From Butyrivibrio sp. AE2015 (GTDB lineage: Bacteria; Bacillota; Clostridia; Lachnospirales; Lachnospiraceae): DNA of 64,000 bases. Of the stretch, positions 1 to 8,918 are shown piece by piece. Position numbers and translations under genes: made by a program. How positions within the stretch are numbered: position 1 is the first letter of the stretch; each line of letters starts with the position of its first letter. Location of the stretch: contig NZ_ATVR01000006.1 in NCBI RefSeq assembly GCF_000420825.1, positions 62,001 to 126,000 of the forward strand, written 5' to 3'. Below the pieces are notes generated by a model. The model made no database searches. It was not told the origin of the DNA and saw only the letters and a list, made by a program, of their open reading frames with translations.

Positions 1-1044
1 AACTCCGACATTTACAGACATTCCGCCAAGAAGTACCAGTGTCTGATTAAGTGAGTATCTGTTGCCAAGACCTGTAAGAGGATCATGGCTTCCAAGATAC
101 ATCATTTCATTAGTCAGCGCCCTGTTTCGTAACTCGTAGGAAATAAAGACTGCTGCGGATTCGATTACATCGGTGACATTTAAGGGAACGTCATTTGCAA
201 AATTATCAACAATAAGATAACCTAATACAGTTTTTTTGTCCTTAATTGCAGCTACTATGAATCTGTGAACATGGCCTGCTAAAAACTTATCATAAAACTC
301 TTCGTTGCGCTCTTTTAGTTTATGTGTGTCGTTTACTACTGTAATATCTTTATTCTTAAGCTGACCTTGCCAAAGAGATATAAAGTCATTGTTTTCAAAA
401 TCCTTTTTTGTAGGTAGCTTTGCTGGTGCTGATCCGCTGACCCATTCGTGTATAGCTTTTATCTCTCTATCCTGAGTCTCAACTATAAATACTCTGTCAG
501 CTTCGATTGCAGTTCCAAGGATTTTAAGAACTTTCTTAATGCCTTTTCCAAATTCAGCAGAGGAAAGCTCTTTTGCGCATTCTATTACCAGGTTGTTACT
601 ATTTCTTTTAAGAATTTTATCGTCTTCATCTCTTTTTGCTGCAGTAACATCATGAATTATGAAAGCGCAAAATCCCTTTTGATAAACAGGTACTGCCCAA
701 AATTCGAACCATTTATCATAATCACTATTATATGTTCTTAGAATTGTAGATTGGCGTAAAATTGCCGCCTGATAGCTATATTTGATCCAATCTTCATCCC
801 TGTTAGTAACCGTCTCAAAATATGTACTTCCTATCAGCTCTGCAGATGGTTTTTTTACCAACTGTGCATATTTTTCATTGGCAAACAGGAAAAGCATATC
901 TTTAACTGTTCCAAAAGGATCTGTTAAAACCTTGAAAATACAGCATGCATCCGGCAAATCCTTCAGCATGTATAAAATATCATTTGAGGTGAAGTTAGTT
1001 GTAGAAGAATACTCAATTTTCCCATGACTCTCTAATTCTGACAT
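1..1044 (-). CDS. PAS-GAF-GGDEF signalling protein, C-terminus cut by window edge
   Basis: The reading frame is open from an ATG at 1044 to the window edge, 348 codons with no stop. A GGGGGA ribosome-binding site lies just upstream of that ATG. Residues about 15-130 look like a PAS domain (CCIFKVLTDPFG, then FCAFIIHDVTAAKR). Residues about 140-300 look like a GAF domain (GTAIEADRVFIVE, AAIKDKKTVLGYLIVDN). The frame then enters SHDPLTGLGNR, the signature of the start of a GGDEF domain. The protein is therefore probably a cytosolic diguanylate cyclase, or a related c-di-GMP or degenerate regulator. The GGDEF active-site loop lies outside the window, so activity cannot be judged. No membrane segment is visible. 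Confidence 0.82.
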   Translation of the reverse strand, partial: MSELESHGKIEYSSTTNFTSNDILYMLKDLPDACCIFKVLTDPFGTVKDMLFLFANEKYAQLVKKPSAELIGSTYFETVTNRDEDWIKYSYQAAILRQSTILRTYNSDYDKWFEFWAVPVYQKGFCAFIIHDVTAAKRDEDDKILKRNSNNLVIECAKELSSAEFGKGIKKVLKILGTAIEADRVFIVETQDREIKAIHEWVSGSAPAKLPTKKDFENNDFISLWQGQLKNKDITVVNDTHKLKERNEEFYDKFLAGHVHRFIVAAIKDKKTVLGYLIVDNFANDVPLNVTDVIESAAVFISYELRNRALTNEMMYLGSHDPLTGLGNRYSLNQTLVLLGGMSVNVGV

Positions 1045-1147
1045 TCTGCATCCCCCATTTAATGTTAGGAATATTACTTTATACCGTTGATTATACAATA
1101 TATATTTTAATTATGCACTATATAATTGTTCATAAAAATTGGAAGTA

Positions 1148-2422
1148 TCAAAATGATACTTCCAATTCTTTTTTTATCTCCATAATGCTTTTTCCGGTTC
1201 TTCTTGCAATTCCTGCTATATCATCATATTCCAGCTTTTTCCGTTTTACGTCATATCCAGTCGCTTCTTTTACGCGAACCATACCATATGGAGTCTCTAT
1301 AGTATCTATTGTTCTGGATAAGATATATCTGTTGCAAATGTTCTCTCGCACACCAATTGTGGTGGTGTTCTTAAATAATTCCTTTAATATATTCTCTCTA
1401 TCATCAAGTCTGCACATGCAAGTTAATATGACTCCCGGCCTGTTCTTTTTCATACCAACCGGTATTGTATAAGCCTCCACTGCGCCTGCCTCGAAGAGCC
1501 TTTCAGTTGCATAACCAATCTCTTCAGCTGTCATATCATCAATGTTACATGACAACTCTACTATTCTATCATTCTCATATTCATCGCTGCTTTCGCCATA
1601 TATAGTCCTTACAAAATTCCCCTGAGGAAAATCCTTTTTCCCCATACCATAGCCTATTTTTTTAACATTCATGACAGGCTGAGAAGCAAAATCAAAAGCA
1701 AAATATTTAGCTAAAGCCGCTCCTGTTGGAGTGCACAATTCTGATTTTATGCTATCACTCTCGTAACACGGAATTCCCTCCAGCAAAAGAGCTGTTGCAG
1801 GCGCTGGAACCGGTAATATACCGTGTGCACATTTCACTGTTCCTCCACCAACATTTATCGGTGACACAACAATCTTATCTGCATCAAGCTCATGCATTAA
1901 ATAGCAGACTGCAGTTATATCAGCTATTGCGTCAAGATTACCTACTTCATGGAAATGTATCTCCGAAACCGGAACTCCATGAACCTTGCTTTCAGCCTGC
2001 GCGAGAAGCTCATAAACTTCTCTGACATCACTTTTTATCTCTTTTGAGATATTTAAATTCTCAATGATGTCCTCTATGTCATAGAGCTTATTGTGATGAT
2101 GATGCCCTTCATGCTCATGGGTGTGCTCATCGTCATGGCTATGAGTAAACTCATGAGAATGTGCATGGTCATGTTCATATTCATGTGCATGATGATGCTC
2201 TTCTTCAGAATCAGGTTCTTCCTGACCTTTCACAAGAACTCTCATACGCTTACCGACTACGCCGCACTTTGTTGAATCCTCAAGCACAAATTCAACATTA
2301 GGTATTCCTATTTCATTCAGCTCTTTTTCTTTCTCTTTTACATCGTCAAAAAGTGAGATCAGCGCTGCTGTAAGCATGTCGCCCGCTATACCCATCTTGC
2401 ACTCAATATATAATGTATTCAA
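1148..2422 (-). CDS. larC: LarC, nickel insertion into the pincer cofactor
   Basis: LarC (DUF111 family) inserts nickel into the pyridinium-bis-thiocarboxylate mononucleotide cofactor used by lactate racemase and related enzymes. The N-terminus YIECKMGIAGDML matches the family's start. EIHFHEVGNLDAIADI and the C-terminal CNIDDMTAEEIGYA are family motifs. Residues about 75-110 form a very His-rich loop, a likely nickel store or delivery segment. The start is a TTG at 2422, supported by GGGAGG six bases upstream and by the family N-terminus. In Lactobacillus plantarum larC is made by programmed frameshifting; here it is one continuous 424-residue frame. It lies 67 bp downstream of hypA on the same strand. 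larE is in the window at 43731; larA and larB are not seen. Confidence 0.93.
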   Translation of the reverse strand: MNTLYIECKMGIAGDMLTAALISLFDDVKEKEKELNEIGIPNVEFVLEDSTKCGVVGKRMRVLVKGQEEPDSEEEHHHAHEYEHDHAHSHEFTHSHDDEHTHEHEGHHHHNKLYDIEDIIENLNISKEIKSDVREVYELLAQAESKVHGVPVSEIHFHEVGNLDAIADITAVCYLMHELDADKIVVSPINVGGGTVKCAHGILPVPAPATALLLEGIPCYESDSIKSELCTPTGAALAKYFAFDFASQPVMNVKKIGYGMGKKDFPQGNFVRTIYGESSDEYENDRIVELSCNIDDMTAEEIGYATERLFEAGAVEAYTIPVGMKKNRPGVILTCMCRLDDRENILKELFKNTTTIGVRENICNRYILSRTIDTIETPYGMVRVKEATGYDVKRKKLEYDDIAGIARRTGKSIMEIKKELEVSF

Positions 2423-2489
2423 AACTACCTCCCTGCATTGTGTAAGTCAATAGTTTGCTTAAACATTTGCATTGTATAACGTATAAATG

Positions 2490-2840
2490 TTATATATCTT
2501 CTATAACTATATTTTTTAATGTAATGCCTTTCCCTTCGATTATATGCGCTCTTCTTCCACCACATTCAGTACAAAGGTATCTGTTGTCACTGGTTGGAAA
2601 ATACTCACTTCCACATTCTTCACAAAGAGCTTTTACCGGCACTTCCTCGCAAACAAGCTCTGCATTCTCAAGCATTGTTCCCTTTGCCGCTTCCGGATAA
2701 TACTTATACATATAATACGGCATTACACCACTTGTTTTTCCGATCTGAACTACGATACTTTTTACATTTTTAGCATTGTTTTCTTTTGCTACATCTATGG
2801 CCAGAGCTACCATCCGTGAAATATAGCTCATTTCATGCAT
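2490..2840 (-). CDS. hypA: HypA-like nickel metallochaperone
   Basis: HypA delivers nickel to NiFe-hydrogenase, and in some species to urease. This 116-residue protein starts MHEM, and His2 is the nickel ligand in the family. It ends with a zinc site formed by CEECG and CTECG, separated by about 15 residues. AGAGGAT lies upstream of the ATG. It is followed on the same strand by larC, so the pair forms a small nickel-handling operon. No hydrogenase gene is in the window, so its client is not known from this sequence. It could serve a hydrogenase elsewhere in the genome or supply nickel for the Lar cofactor. Confidence 0.9.
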   Translation of the reverse strand: MHEMSYISRMVALAIDVAKENNAKNVKSIVVQIGKTSGVMPYYMYKYYPEAAKGTMLENAELVCEEVPVKALCEECGSEYFPTSDNRYLCTECGGRRAHIIEGKGITLKNIVIEDI

Positions 2841-2927
2841 GATTTATATCCTCTTTATTTTCATTTAATTACAATTTAATTGATTATATACCAAATTGCT
2901 AGATAATTATATATAAAGGAGGAAATT

Positions 2928-3143
2928 ATGGCTCATAATGTTGTGCAAACATGCATGGGATGTGGTCGAACATTTGTCGCTAGAAATAGTGGCACTCCTT
3001 TTTGCTGCCGTGCTTGCAAAATCCGCTACTCTTACCACTATTCTTTCAGGTGCAGAGACTGCAGAAACGCATCCTGTACTGTTCGAAACGAGTACTTGCA
3101 AGGCTGCGCTCCTGATTGTCCTAACCTTAAATGGGATCCTTAA
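2928..3143 (+). CDS. Small Cys-rich zinc-ribbon-like protein
   Basis: This 71-residue protein has a strong AAAGGAGG ribosome-binding site 5-6 bases before its ATG. It carries eleven cysteines: CMGCG, FCCRACK, CRDCRNASC, then a final pair about 20 residues later. This suggests two or more treble-clef or zinc-ribbon metal sites. I recognise no named family. It stands alone, divergent from hypA, and its stop overlaps the end of the convergent DUF815 gene by four bases. An alternative overlapping frame starting at 2938 has no comparable ribosome-binding site. The function is unknown; RNA or DNA binding is possible. Confidence 0.8.
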   Translation: MAHNVVQTCMGCGRTFVARNSGTPFCCRACKIRYSYHYSFRCRDCRNASCTVRNEYLQGCAPDCPNLKWDP

Positions 3144-4444
3144 TTATTCCCTGATAGATGATTTATGAATTGCTGTGCACATCTTCCAGAAACACCGCCG
3201 TGATTTAACTCCCATCTGTCAGCTTCAAGCAAAAGCTCGCTTTCATCCATCTTTATTCCATTTCTCTTGGCAAGCTCTTTCACTATATTGTAATATTCCT
3301 GTCTCGAAGGCTTATAATATCCTATATTCACACCAAATCTGTTAGCAAGGGACAGTTTTTCTTCCATTGTGTCAGATCTATGTATATCACCGTCCTGCTC
3401 AACATCTCTTCTATCTTTCCATGTTTCTTTTATCAGATGTCTTCGATTGGAAGTAGCATAGATAAGAATATTATCCGGCTTAGTTTCAACGCCACCTTCT
3501 ATGACTGCCTTCAAGAACTTGTAATCAGATTCATCCTCTTCAAAAGAAAGGTCATCCATATAGATAATAAACTTATAATTCCTGTTTTTTATCTGAGAGA
3601 TAAGCTGTGATAAAAGCCTGAACTGATATTTATATATCTCTATCATTCTAAGGCCATCACCATAATACTCATTAACAATTGCCTTAATGCTTGTTGATTT
3701 TCCTGTGCCACTATCACCAAATAAGAGCACGTTGTTAGCTTTTTTACCTTCTACAAATGCTTTGGTGTTATCAACAAGCTTTTTTTTCTGGATTTCATAG
3801 CCTACAAGATCGCTTAAAACGACCTTATCCATATTATTTATAGGATTAAATTCTATTTTCCCGTTTGTAAGCTCTCTTATCCTGAATGCCTTATTTAGTC
3901 CAAATTCACCAACACCGATCTTTTTGTAAAAATCAGTAACTATATCAAAAAAGTCCTGGTCTGAATCTGCATTCTCAAGCCTCGAGGATAGATTCCTTAC
4001 CTTCTCGCTTACATTTGAATTGTACATAAGCTCAGGCTTCTCAATAGCCTTATAATTCGTTATACAGCTAAAACAGTCAATTCCGAGCTTCTCTTCCATT
4101 TCCTTGAAATCATACTCAAACAACTGCTTAAAGGCATGAAAATCCGCGGTCGCAAAATGATTAACACTGCCATTCTTACTTCCAACCTTCTCGCAAGTAA
4201 GACTAAATGGATTCTCATCCATTATAAGTAAATAAGTAAGATAGTTATGCCAAAGATTATCATCAAAAGCATTAGCTGTACCAAGTTCAAGTAATCTTTT
4301 CACCTGCTTGTAAATTCTTGCTATCAGATCCTCTTTGTCATATTCCGGCTTATGCAAATCTTTTGAAACCTTTGCAAGCTGCATCAATATTGATTCTTCA
4401 GGCATATCCCCATAGATCAGTAATTTTGCTACAATTTTCTCCAT
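3140..4444 (-). CDS. DUF815 family AAA-type ATPase
   Basis: The 434-residue protein has an N-terminal helical region of about 220 residues and a C-terminal AAA domain. The domain shows Walker A GDSGTGKST near residue 245, Walker B IIYMDDLSF near 295, and the DUF815-typical EIYKYQFRLL and ILIYATSNRRHLI (sensor 1). This family is common in Lachnospiraceae and its substrate is not established. It lies 35 bp downstream of the Rep gene on the same strand, with a TATATAACA motif in the gap. It could be cotranscribed with rep, but a replication role would be pure inference. Confidence 0.88.
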   Translation of the reverse strand: MEKIVAKLLIYGDMPEESILMQLAKVSKDLHKPEYDKEDLIARIYKQVKRLLELGTANAFDDNLWHNYLTYLLIMDENPFSLTCEKVGSKNGSVNHFATADFHAFKQLFEYDFKEMEEKLGIDCFSCITNYKAIEKPELMYNSNVSEKVRNLSSRLENADSDQDFFDIVTDFYKKIGVGEFGLNKAFRIRELTNGKIEFNPINNMDKVVLSDLVGYEIQKKKLVDNTKAFVEGKKANNVLLFGDSGTGKSTSIKAIVNEYYGDGLRMIEIYKYQFRLLSQLISQIKNRNYKFIIYMDDLSFEEDESDYKFLKAVIEGGVETKPDNILIYATSNRRHLIKETWKDRRDVEQDGDIHRSDTMEEKLSLANRFGVNIGYYKPSRQEYYNIVKELAKRNGIKMDESELLLEADRWELNHGGVSGRCAQQFINHLSGNN

Positions 4445-4457
4445 AATTTCCCAATGT

Positions 4458-4466
4458 TATATAACA
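4458..4466 (+). repeat. Isolated TATATAACA motif between DUF815 and rep
   Basis: The 12-bp palindrome TGTTATATAACA spans 4455-4466 and contains the same 9-mer found in many copies upstream of parA. It sits in the only gap between the two minus-strand genes, so it may be an outlying binding site for the partition protein. Confidence 0.45.
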
Positions 4467-4479
4467 TATATTTATTATA

Positions 4480-5646
4480 TCAATTATCCAACAGTTGCTT
4501 TTCTAATTCTTCAAAGTTTATATCCGTTCTCTGCTCAAAGTTATTAAAGCTATTTTTCTTTGGAGAGATTGGCTTAGCCTTGTTGTTATAATACTCGTTT
4601 TTAATGCAGTCCTTCATAAATGCAATCGGGACATCAACGGTAGTGTTATAGGACTGCATGTAATCATAAGCCTGTTTTATCTTATCGATATCATAATCTG
4701 CACATTCAGCAATTTCTTTGATCTCTTTTACCTTGAAATAATCGTGCATAAGATCGATAAGATCATCTAAAACATCATCTTTATTGATCTTCTTCTCTTT
4801 TTTGATGCTATTTCCAACATCTTTTTTATCAACAAAGAACCTGATCCCAACAGTTTTTCTGCCACTTTTAATAGGCTCGTAGTCAACTATCAGGCTGGTT
4901 TTCTTATTTAATTCGTCTTTTGCCTTTGATAATACGTTCCTATTGAATATTTTATATTCTTTATACTTCGTTTGGCCTGTTTTCTCGACTAATTCATCGA
5001 TTTTTTCATAATCAGGAAAGTCTTTTTCAAGCTCAGCCTTGATCTTATTATCGCCTCCGGAAGTGATTATACCAAGCTCAAGCTTTAGCTCTGTCAGATT
5101 ATAATCAAAAACCTGCTCTCCATCTATTTTTTCAATGGCTTTTTTATAGTCAAATGCAGATTTTAACATCTCATATAAGCGCAAAGAATACACACTCTTA
5201 AGACTAAGAGTATCTGATAAGCTAAGTACTGTATAATCCTTTTGAAGATTGACTATTTTATCCGTTAGTGAGTTATTATAACGAAGTGTTAGAGTACCAT
5301 TTTTAAAAGATGCGTCTGTAACTACCTGGTGTGCTTCTATCTTACCATTGGCCTTATCTTTCATAAGAAGGTTCCAATCAAAAATAGTAGCACCCTTAAC
5401 CTGTCTGTCACATAACGCTTCAATGTGTTCATACAAAGATCCGGAAGTAGACTTAAACATTTTCCTTAAATCTGTACCATATATAGTAGCAACAACGTTG
5501 TTTGTTTCATCTATTTTAATATGCTGCATTCCTATGGCGAACAGTTTCTGGCTTAATGCAGTTCCTTTACCCATAGCGTTGATCAATTCATTAGACTTTT
5601 TATAACTCTGTCTAGTAATGAGTTGGTCTCGTTTTTCTTCTTTCAT
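4480..5646 (-). CDS. Rep_3-type replication initiator (RepB-like)
   Basis: Initiators of this superfamily bind iterons through two winged-helix domains and open the origin. Supporting segments are an early RQSYKKSNELINA, a first domain with LSQKLFAIGMQHI, the linker SLSDTLSLKSVYSLRLYEML (typical of Rep_3 proteins), and a second domain ending around VGIRFFVDKK. A lysine-rich, likely disordered C-terminus follows. The frame extends to an ATG at 5685, but that codon lies inside an iteron (5674-5692). The ATG at 5646 has GGGGGA just before it, although with short spacing, so I prefer 5646 (388 residues); 5685 is possible. The neighbouring iterons strongly support the call. Confidence 0.88.
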   Translation of the reverse strand: MKEEKRDQLITRQSYKKSNELINAMGKGTALSQKLFAIGMQHIKIDETNNVVATIYGTDLRKMFKSTSGSLYEHIEALCDRQVKGATIFDWNLLMKDKANGKIEAHQVVTDASFKNGTLTLRYNNSLTDKIVNLQKDYTVLSLSDTLSLKSVYSLRLYEMLKSAFDYKKAIEKIDGEQVFDYNLTELKLELGIITSGGDNKIKAELEKDFPDYEKIDELVEKTGQTKYKEYKIFNRNVLSKAKDELNKKTSLIVDYEPIKSGRKTVGIRFFVDKKDVGNSIKKEKKINKDDVLDDLIDLMHDYFKVKEIKEIAECADYDIDKIKQAYDYMQSYNTTVDVPIAFMKDCIKNEYYNNKAKPISPKKNSFNNFEQRTDINFEELEKQLLDN

Positions 5647-5673
5647 AAATCCCCCAGTTCTTTTATATACAGG

Positions 5674-6468
5674 TTCCCTTTTCATGCACCTTAGAAAAGA
5701 AATTATCTTCCTATTTTGTACACCTTTAGAATAAAAAGATATAATAACATTCCCTTTTTGTAAACCTTTTATTTTATTATATTCCTTTTTTGGTCACCTT
5801 CAAGTATTAATTGCCTATATTTTGGGGTTTTTATCAGATAAAAGCACAAAGGTTTGTTAACCATTACAGTCAATTCTAATGATTCCCTTTTTGTGCACCT
5901 TTCCCATCATCTATTCCCTTTCACTTCACTTTTGACTTTAATGGTTTGACTGATATGGTTTATTCTAATCCCTTTTTGTGCACTTTTAATACCCATTTTA
6001 GTACTTAATAATTTCATAACTTATCCCAAACATTAAAATCCATTCCCTTTTTAGTCACCTTTCATTTATATTATGCAATTTATGGCCTGATCTAAGCTCA
6101 TTTTTATTATATTGAGCATTCATTACCCCAAAACATATTTTGTTTTAGTTATCTATTAGTACCTATTTATGTAATTTTTAACGTTCCCTTTTTGTACACT
6201 TAAATGTTCCCTTTTTGGTCACCTTTAATTTTGTGACTGTTTGAAACGCCCTATTTATGCGTGTTCTGGCATCTACAGATTTAGGGATCTATTAAATATT
6301 ATATATTCCCTTTTTAGTCACCTATCTTCCCAAATACTGCACTTTACATCCCTAAACAGGTAACTTGGGGCATATTTTCACAGTTCCCTTTTTAGACACC
6401 TTATCTTCCCATTCATTCAACTTTATAATCCCTTTTTATCTACTTTAAATTCCTTTTTTAGTCACTCA
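5674..6468 (+). repeat. Replication origin iterons, about 14 copies of a 19-bp repeat
   Basis: Direct repeats with consensus TTCCCTTTTTRGTCACCTT (variants TGTGCACC and TGTACACC) start at 5674, 5708, 5750, 5782, 5883, 5914 (degenerate), 5968, 6043, 6184, 6207, 6306, 6384, 6428 and 6450. All have the same orientation. Spacing is irregular, from 22 to about 140 bp. Arrays of this kind beside a Rep_3 initiator are the usual origin and copy-control element of theta-replicating plasmids and chromids. The first copies overlap the rep promoter and the upstream end of the rep frame. Confidence 0.93.
5736..5764 (-). promoter_or_regulatory. Predicted rep promoter overlapping an iteron
   Basis: Read on the minus strand, TTTACA at 5764-5759 and TATCTT at 5741-5736 are separated by 17 bp. 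The -35 hexamer lies inside the iteron at 5750-5768. Rep bound to this iteron would be expected to block its own promoter. That is the usual autoregulation in such plasmids, but here it is inferred only from overlap. Confidence 0.5.
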
Positions 6469-7714
6469 TAATAAAACAAATCGCCTATTTGTGCGGTTTT
6501 CATAGTCTATTAATTAATAAAAGAATTGTAGTTTTATATTTTTAAATAAACAACATTTTAAGGTGTCCCAGATAAATACATAAATTTCAAATAAGTAAGA
6601 TCTAAATATACTTTATATATACAACATATATACAAAGTATAAAACAAAATATAAATACAATAGATACTTAAATTCTATTTATATGTTTCTAATTTTTATG
6701 CAGGGATTGTAAATGAAAATAAATAGAAATTGAAAGAGAAACAAAGATTCAGACAAAAATTAGAATACAATTTTGTATTAGATGACTTTGTTTGGATATT
6801 TCTAAGATTGTTGAAAACATTTTTTCTGTTTTTTAAATAATTATAAATAGTTTTAATTTGTATAAATTACAATTGATATACAATATTAATATTAGTATTA
6901 ATAATATGAAATACTATCGGAAACTATCTATTTTATTCAAGTGACAATAAAAATGACAATAGATATTATAAAATCTGCTATTCTATTAAGCATTTTATTT
7001 TTATCTCAATATGTACTAACATTTTGACTGAAGTTTATTTTTTGACAGTATAATTATTGACTTCTTTAGTCTATAATTTTTGCAAGTTTGACGACCTTTT
7101 ACATATAGAGCGTATGATATTAAAAGCAGTTTTAATAATCTATTATAATACCTTATTTTACAGCATATATCATTTGCTATATTATTCTATTTTTTTGAGT
7201 GGTAATACAAATTATGCAAGTAATCTTGCAACATCTGATTATGTTTTGCTCTTAATATTGAAATATCATATTGAAATGTCGATATTTACTGGCTTCTAAT
7301 AATAGACTCGAAACAAAAGCGTTCCTGCATCTTATTGATTGCAAATTTATAATTTATTTATATTCTATTTATTCTATTTTTATAAAACTAAATCATAGAA
7401 TATACTTCTAAAAGTAGCTTAAAACTTGATAGAAACAAAAATGATTAAAAACGCTGCAGTTCTTGATTAAAAATAATCATTTTTTGCTTATTTATCAGTT
7501 TTATCTTCTGGGAAACCATCTGTTTTTCCATTATCATTTCATTATTGAGATCTTCATACTTTTGATAAATCCCCAGGCCTTTTATCCATGATTAAGTTAC
7601 AAATTTATGGTTTGTTAGAGTTTTTAAATGTTGCTTATATGATTCAAATGCATTTATAAATATATATCATATTTTCTATTTATTATATATTATATACATA
7701 TTATAAATATAAAA
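6469..7714. other. AT-rich gene-free spacer between iterons and centromere-like array
   Basis: The stretch consists mostly of A and T homopolymer runs and TATA-type repeats. I see no convincing coding region. An 80-codon frame at 7057-7299 starts with TTG and has no ribosome-binding site. A possible promoter (TTGACT at 7024, TATAAT at 7049, 19-bp spacer) and a hairpin with a T-run at 7437-7485 could bound an untranslated RNA. The AT-richness would suit the DNA unwinding element of an iteron origin. Confidence 0.6.
7437..7486 (+). terminator. Possible intrinsic terminator in gene-free region
   Basis: An 11-bp perfect inverted repeat, AAAAATGATTA at 7437-7447 and its complement at 7474-7484, is followed by T residues. 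The stem is AT-rich and weak, and no annotated gene lies upstream on this strand, so the call is tentative. Confidence 0.3.
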
Positions 7715-8896
7715 TATATAACAAATAATTTATAGTACATATCTTATATATATTAAGTATAAAATATAGAATACATATATAAGCAATCACTTCAATATAT
7801 ATTATAACAGATATACATTCTATATTCAACATAAATAATATATTATACATACGAGAAATATATAATATAATATACACATATAATAAATAAAATGCATTAA
7901 AAATATAATATATAATTAGTATGTAAATAGTATAACAAATATAAAATGTATGTATAATAAAATATATCGAATATATATAACAAGCGTACCAAATGTAACA
8001 TATATGAGATATATAACATACATGTATGATATTAAGAATATAGCTAATATTATATATATAAAATATGCATAATAATGTTTTGATATAATGCATATGTATA
8101 ATATAATAATAATAACATATACGAGATATATAACAAATATGATGAGATAAATAAGTTATATAACATATAACATTTTGGGTAGATTAATTCCGATGGAGAG
8201 AAAATATATACTGGATCCAGAAATACTTGGCGCAGCATAGAGATTAGTATAAAAAGATATATATGTTATATATATTATGCTGAAAATAGGATGATTTAGT
8301 TTGAGCATATTGCTGATAAACAGTGACTTTAAGCATATTTGATGTGAAGAATAAATACATAGAGAGTAGTTTGCGTTTTTCATAAACAATCAGCCAAAAA
8401 TATATAAATGCAAAATATACATATATATAACATATATAAAAATCAAATATTACTTTGACTATACCATTTAGAATAATATATAGAAGAAATATATATGATA
8501 TATATATTAATAACAATCTGACAAATAATGAAAATAAGCATTAAATAAATATAACATACATACGATATATAACATAAATAGAATTAGTATTTGGATAAAG
8601 CTCTTCATAAAAACTATAACATATATAACATATATTATAATAATAACATTTATATAACAATACTATTTGCTATAATGCATAAATAAATCATATTGCATGT
8701 ATATATTATATAACACATAGATAAATAACAACTCGACATGTAAGATATATATAACAAATATACAATATATGAATAATATGTAACAAATATAAAATATAAG
8801 ATATGGTAAGTATATTAGTCATATTAAATATTGAAAACAAATAATTTAAACGTTATAATAGCAAAGGAATATAAAAGAGATAAAAGTTATATAACA
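7715..8896 (+). repeat. Putative partition centromere: TATATAACA motif array
   Basis: The exact 9-mer TATATAACA occurs at 7715, 7974, 8010, 8127, 8157, 8424, 8566, 8622, 8651, 8707, 8748 and 8888. About ten one-mismatch copies lie between, often extended to GATATATAACAWATA. Almost all are in the same orientation; I see one reverse copy, at 8264. The array ends 23 bp before parA and overlaps the region that would control parA. Ribbon-helix-helix centromere binders recognise short direct repeats of this kind, which fits the downstream partner gene. The centromere role is inferred, and the high A+T content raises the chance-match background. Confidence 0.65.
8831..8859 (+). promoter_or_regulatory. 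Predicted parA promoter
   Basis: TTGAAA at 8831 and TATAAT at 8854 are separated by exactly 17 bp. A TATATAACA motif at 8888-8896, within a small dyad ending TATGTTATAGG, lies between the promoter and the parA ribosome-binding site. This arrangement suits autoregulation by the centromere-binding partner. Confidence 0.65.
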
Positions 8897-8918
8897 GATA
8901 TATGTTATAGGAGGGGAT

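Noticed and set aside
2093-2275. Met-rich plus-strand frame opposite the LarC His-rich loop
   Set aside because: It is a shadow of the CAT/CAC codons of larC; Met runs are the antisense of His codons.
2938-3168. Alternative 76-codon frame over the Cys-rich small gene
   Set aside because: The frame at 2928 has the perfectly placed AAAGGAGG and a regular cysteine pattern; this one does not.
7057-7299. 80-codon frame in the gene-free region
   Set aside because: It has a TTG start and no ribosome-binding site, with composition as expected from AT-rich noncoding DNA. It is kept only as part of a possible RNA.
7582-7590. Possible DnaA box TTATCCATG
   Set aside because: It matches only 7 of 9 positions and is a single copy, well within chance in AT-rich DNA.
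7701-8516. Several overlapping minus-strand frames rich in Ile and Tyr
   Set aside because: They arise from TATA-type repeats lacking stops. There are no ribosome-binding sites and no recognisable protein features.
7640-8900. Idea that the TATA-rich array is a degenerate mobile element or CRISPR
   Set aside because: There are no regular spacer lengths, no terminal repeats and no cas or transposase genes. The strand-biased short motif fits a centromere better.
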